Made by a program: the position numbers and the translations under genes
The notes under the pieces: model-generated
Databases searched by the model: none
Told to the model about the DNA's origin: nothing
The model's input: only the letters and a program-made list of their open reading frames with translations
NCBI RefSeq assembly: GCF_000690905.1
Contig: NZ_JMCL01000018.1
Span: forward strand, 93,018 to 157,017
Source of the DNA: Pseudomonas sp. Ant30-3
GTDB taxonomy: Bacteria > Pseudomonadota > Gammaproteobacteria > Pseudomonadales > Pseudomonadaceae
Reading direction: 5' to 3'
Length of the DNA: 64,000 nt
Shown: positions 62,674-64,000 of the stretch, in pieces
Numbering within the stretch: position 1 is the stretch's first letter
How the letters are laid out: each line of letters begins with the position of its first letter

Positions 62674-63561
62674 TCAATCCGCCGCGACTGCCGGCTTGGC
62701 GGCATTGCCCATGGTCATGGTTGCACCGACTGACGCGAGGATAATGCACAGGATGGCCATCCACTGTGAAAACGTGAGGTACTCCTCCAGGAAAAGCAAA
62801 CCCGACAGCGCGCCGATGGCTGGTTCAATACTCATCAACGTGCCGAATGTGCGGGTTGGCAGTCGAGTGAGTGCAACCATCTCAAGCGTATAGGGGAGGG
62901 CGGTGGACAAAAGCGCTACGGCGATGGCCACGGGAATCAGGGAGGGAGTCAGCAGCGCGGCCCCGGCATGAACAATGCCGATGGGGGCAACGAACAACGC
63001 GGCGATCATGACGCCCAGTGCGGCAGTTTGAACGCCGTTGTCGGCGCCGGCTTTCTGACCAAACAATATGTACAGCGCCCAACAGACGCCTGCGCCCAGC
63101 GCATAACCGGCGCCTACCAGATCAATACCAGCAGTGGTCGTGCCAGTGGGTATCAGAAGCAGCAAACCAACGGCGGCCAAGGCTATCCATACAAAGTCGA
63201 TTGCTCGCCGTGATGCGTAGATTGCTACGGCCAAGGGCCCGGTGAACTCAAGCGCCACGGCGATACCCAGCGGCACCGTGCGCAAGGACATATAGAAGAG
63301 GAAATTCATGCCGCCCAGCGCAATGCCGTAGACGATGACGGTGCGCAGCGATTGCGCGTTTAGCTTGGCTCGCCACGGTCTCAGTAATATCAGCATGATC
63401 AGGCTGGCGAAAATCAGCCGCAGGGTGGTTGTACCCTGAGCGCCTACAACCGCAAACATGCTTTTCGCCAGTGATGCGCCCGATTGGATTGATGCCATGG
63501 CTATTAATAGAAGGCCAACCGAGTACAAAGTGGAGGCGAGGCTGCGGGGCTGGTTATTCAT
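62674..63561 (-). CDS. EamA/RhtA-type membrane exporter
   Basis: A 295-residue inner-membrane protein with ten predicted helices in two EamA halves. The first half has LLIAMASIQSGASLAKSMFAVVGAQGTTTLRLIFASLIML and MNFLFYMSLRTVPLGIAVALEFTGPLAVAIY. The second has GVCWALYILFGQKAGADNGVQTAALGVMIAALFVAPIG and TFGTLMSIEPAIGALSGLLFLEEYLTFSQWMAI. It is close to E. coli RhtA, which exports threonine and homoserine. The substrate here is not certain. Confidence 0.9.
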   Translation of the reverse strand: MNNQPRSLASTLYSVGLLLIAMASIQSGASLAKSMFAVVGAQGTTTLRLIFASLIMLILLRPWRAKLNAQSLRTVIVYGIALGGMNFLFYMSLRTVPLGIAVALEFTGPLAVAIYASRRAIDFVWIALAAVGLLLLIPTGTTTAGIDLVGAGYALGAGVCWALYILFGQKAGADNGVQTAALGVMIAALFVAPIGIVHAGAALLTPSLIPVAIAVALLSTALPYTLEMVALTRLPTRTFGTLMSIEPAIGALSGLLFLEEYLTFSQWMAILCIILASVGATMTMGNAAKPAVAAD

Positions 63562-63693
63562 TTGAAAGCATCATCCTTGCGGGGCGCAACATAGAGAGGT
63601 TGAGAGTTGAGCAATATACTGCGCATTATGGATGGCTGCATCTATATATGTGGTGTCATTTCGAGAATGTTCCAGGAAAGACGAAATTAGGGG

Positions 63694-63721
63694 TTGACGG
63701 CAGATTCTGGAAGTCTATAAT
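63694..63721 (+). promoter_or_regulatory. Strong sigma-70 promoter (probable rrn P1)
   Basis: TTGACG (63694-63699), a 16-bp spacer and TATAAT (63716-63721) are nearly perfect. TCGCC follows the -10, the same context as the second promoter, consistent with tandem rrn promoters. Confidence 0.8.
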
Positions 63722-63896
63722 TCGCCCCACTTCCGGCGCAGTCGAAACGGAAAACTCCTTGGTAAACAATGAGTTACGCGGTTTTCGACAGCGGCTTGCT
63801 TCAGATCATCGAAGCCTGGAAGGAGTTGAAAGAGCGGTGTTGTTTGTCTCTTTTGACGATTCGATCTTCTCGGTCGAAAGCGGAGAAAAAGAGGTG

Positions 63897-63924
63897 TTGA
63901 CAGCAGCGAGTAACGCTGTAGAAT
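63897..63924 (+). promoter_or_regulatory. Strong sigma-70 promoter (probable rrn P2)
   Basis: TTGACA (63897-63902), a 16-bp spacer and TAGAAT (63919-63924), followed by TCGCC. It is about 200 bp downstream of the first promoter and 76 bp before the window edge. Confidence 0.82.
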
Positions 63925-64000
63925 TCGCCTCCCGCTAACGAGAGATCGGAAGCGCAAGTGGTTGAAGTTGTTAAGGATTTCCAAGCGAAACTTTGAAAAC

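Larger units (their letters stand above)
63562..64000 (+). other. Promoter and leader region of an rRNA operon running off the right edge
   Basis: No supported gene lies here. The stretch holds two strong tandem promoters (listed separately) followed by AACGAGAGATCGGAAGCGCA and AGTTGTTAAGGATTTCCAAG, which I recognise as like the leader sequences in front of Pseudomonas 16S rRNA genes. The 16S gene itself would lie just outside the window. Confidence 0.7.

Noticed and set aside
63429..63938. 169-residue frame at the right end
   Set aside because: It runs antisense over the EamA gene start and then through both rrn-type promoters.

Overview
The window is a stretch of chromosome from a fluorescent Pseudomonas, most likely of the P. 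fluorescens group. The evidence is pyoverdine genes (pvdS, pvdL, pvdH, fpv operon), an acyclic-terpene (atu) cluster, REP elements of the 'GTGGGAGCTGGCTTGCCAGCGAT' type and high-GC codon use. No phage, plasmid, transposase, CRISPR or tRNA genes were seen. The right edge runs into what looks like the promoter and leader region of an rRNA operon.

Layout. 1-5.2 kb: end of a Kef-type antiporter, a glutaredoxin-like protein, a small uncharacterised gene behind a near-perfect LexA box, an RluA-family pseudouridine synthase, a small lipoprotein and molybdenum-cofactor genes (mobA divergent from moaB-moeA). 5.2-12.3 kb: a small membrane protein, a YegS-type lipid kinase, a NarL-type two-component pair, a degenerate Hpt-like protein, cheV with a FliA (sigma-28) promoter, a MOSC protein, ppnP and a DEDDh exonuclease. 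12.3-21.6 kb: the atuABCDEF operon for citronellol/geraniol breakdown through geranyl-CoA carboxylase, divergent from the repressor gene atuR, with a 14-bp inverted operator pair between them. 21.7-22.5 kb: a periplasmic solute-binding-like protein.

22.5-54.6 kb is dominated by pyoverdine. It holds an IucB-type acyltransferase, the sigma factor PvdS under a Fur-overlapped promoter, the large starter synthetase PvdL (4327 aa, acyl ligase plus three amino-acid modules, no thioesterase), PvdH (diaminobutyrate supply), an MbtH-like protein and the complete fpvGHJKCDEF operon for periplasmic iron release from ferripyoverdine. Three perfect PvdS boxes (TAAAT-N16-CGT) precede the acyltransferase, pvdH and mbtH, and a one-mismatch copy precedes pvdL. 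Between pvdL and pvdH sits a disulfide-handling block (dsbG, a TlpA-like fusion, dsbD) facing its probable two-component regulators; an unusually AT-rich gene for a hemopexin-repeat protein has been placed between them.

54.6-64 kb: housekeeping and accessory genes (VOC, ABM, LysE, cysteine desulfurase, aminopeptidase P), a TetR-SDR-HCCA isomerase cluster with a tandem palindromic operator, a small lipoprotein, an EamA exporter, and two strong tandem promoters leading off the right edge.

Repeats are a theme in intergenic space. There are several REP pairs, a 69-bp REP-containing tandem repeat, and an 806-bp non-coding element whose two halves form a long imperfect inverted repeat with perfect 16-bp ends.
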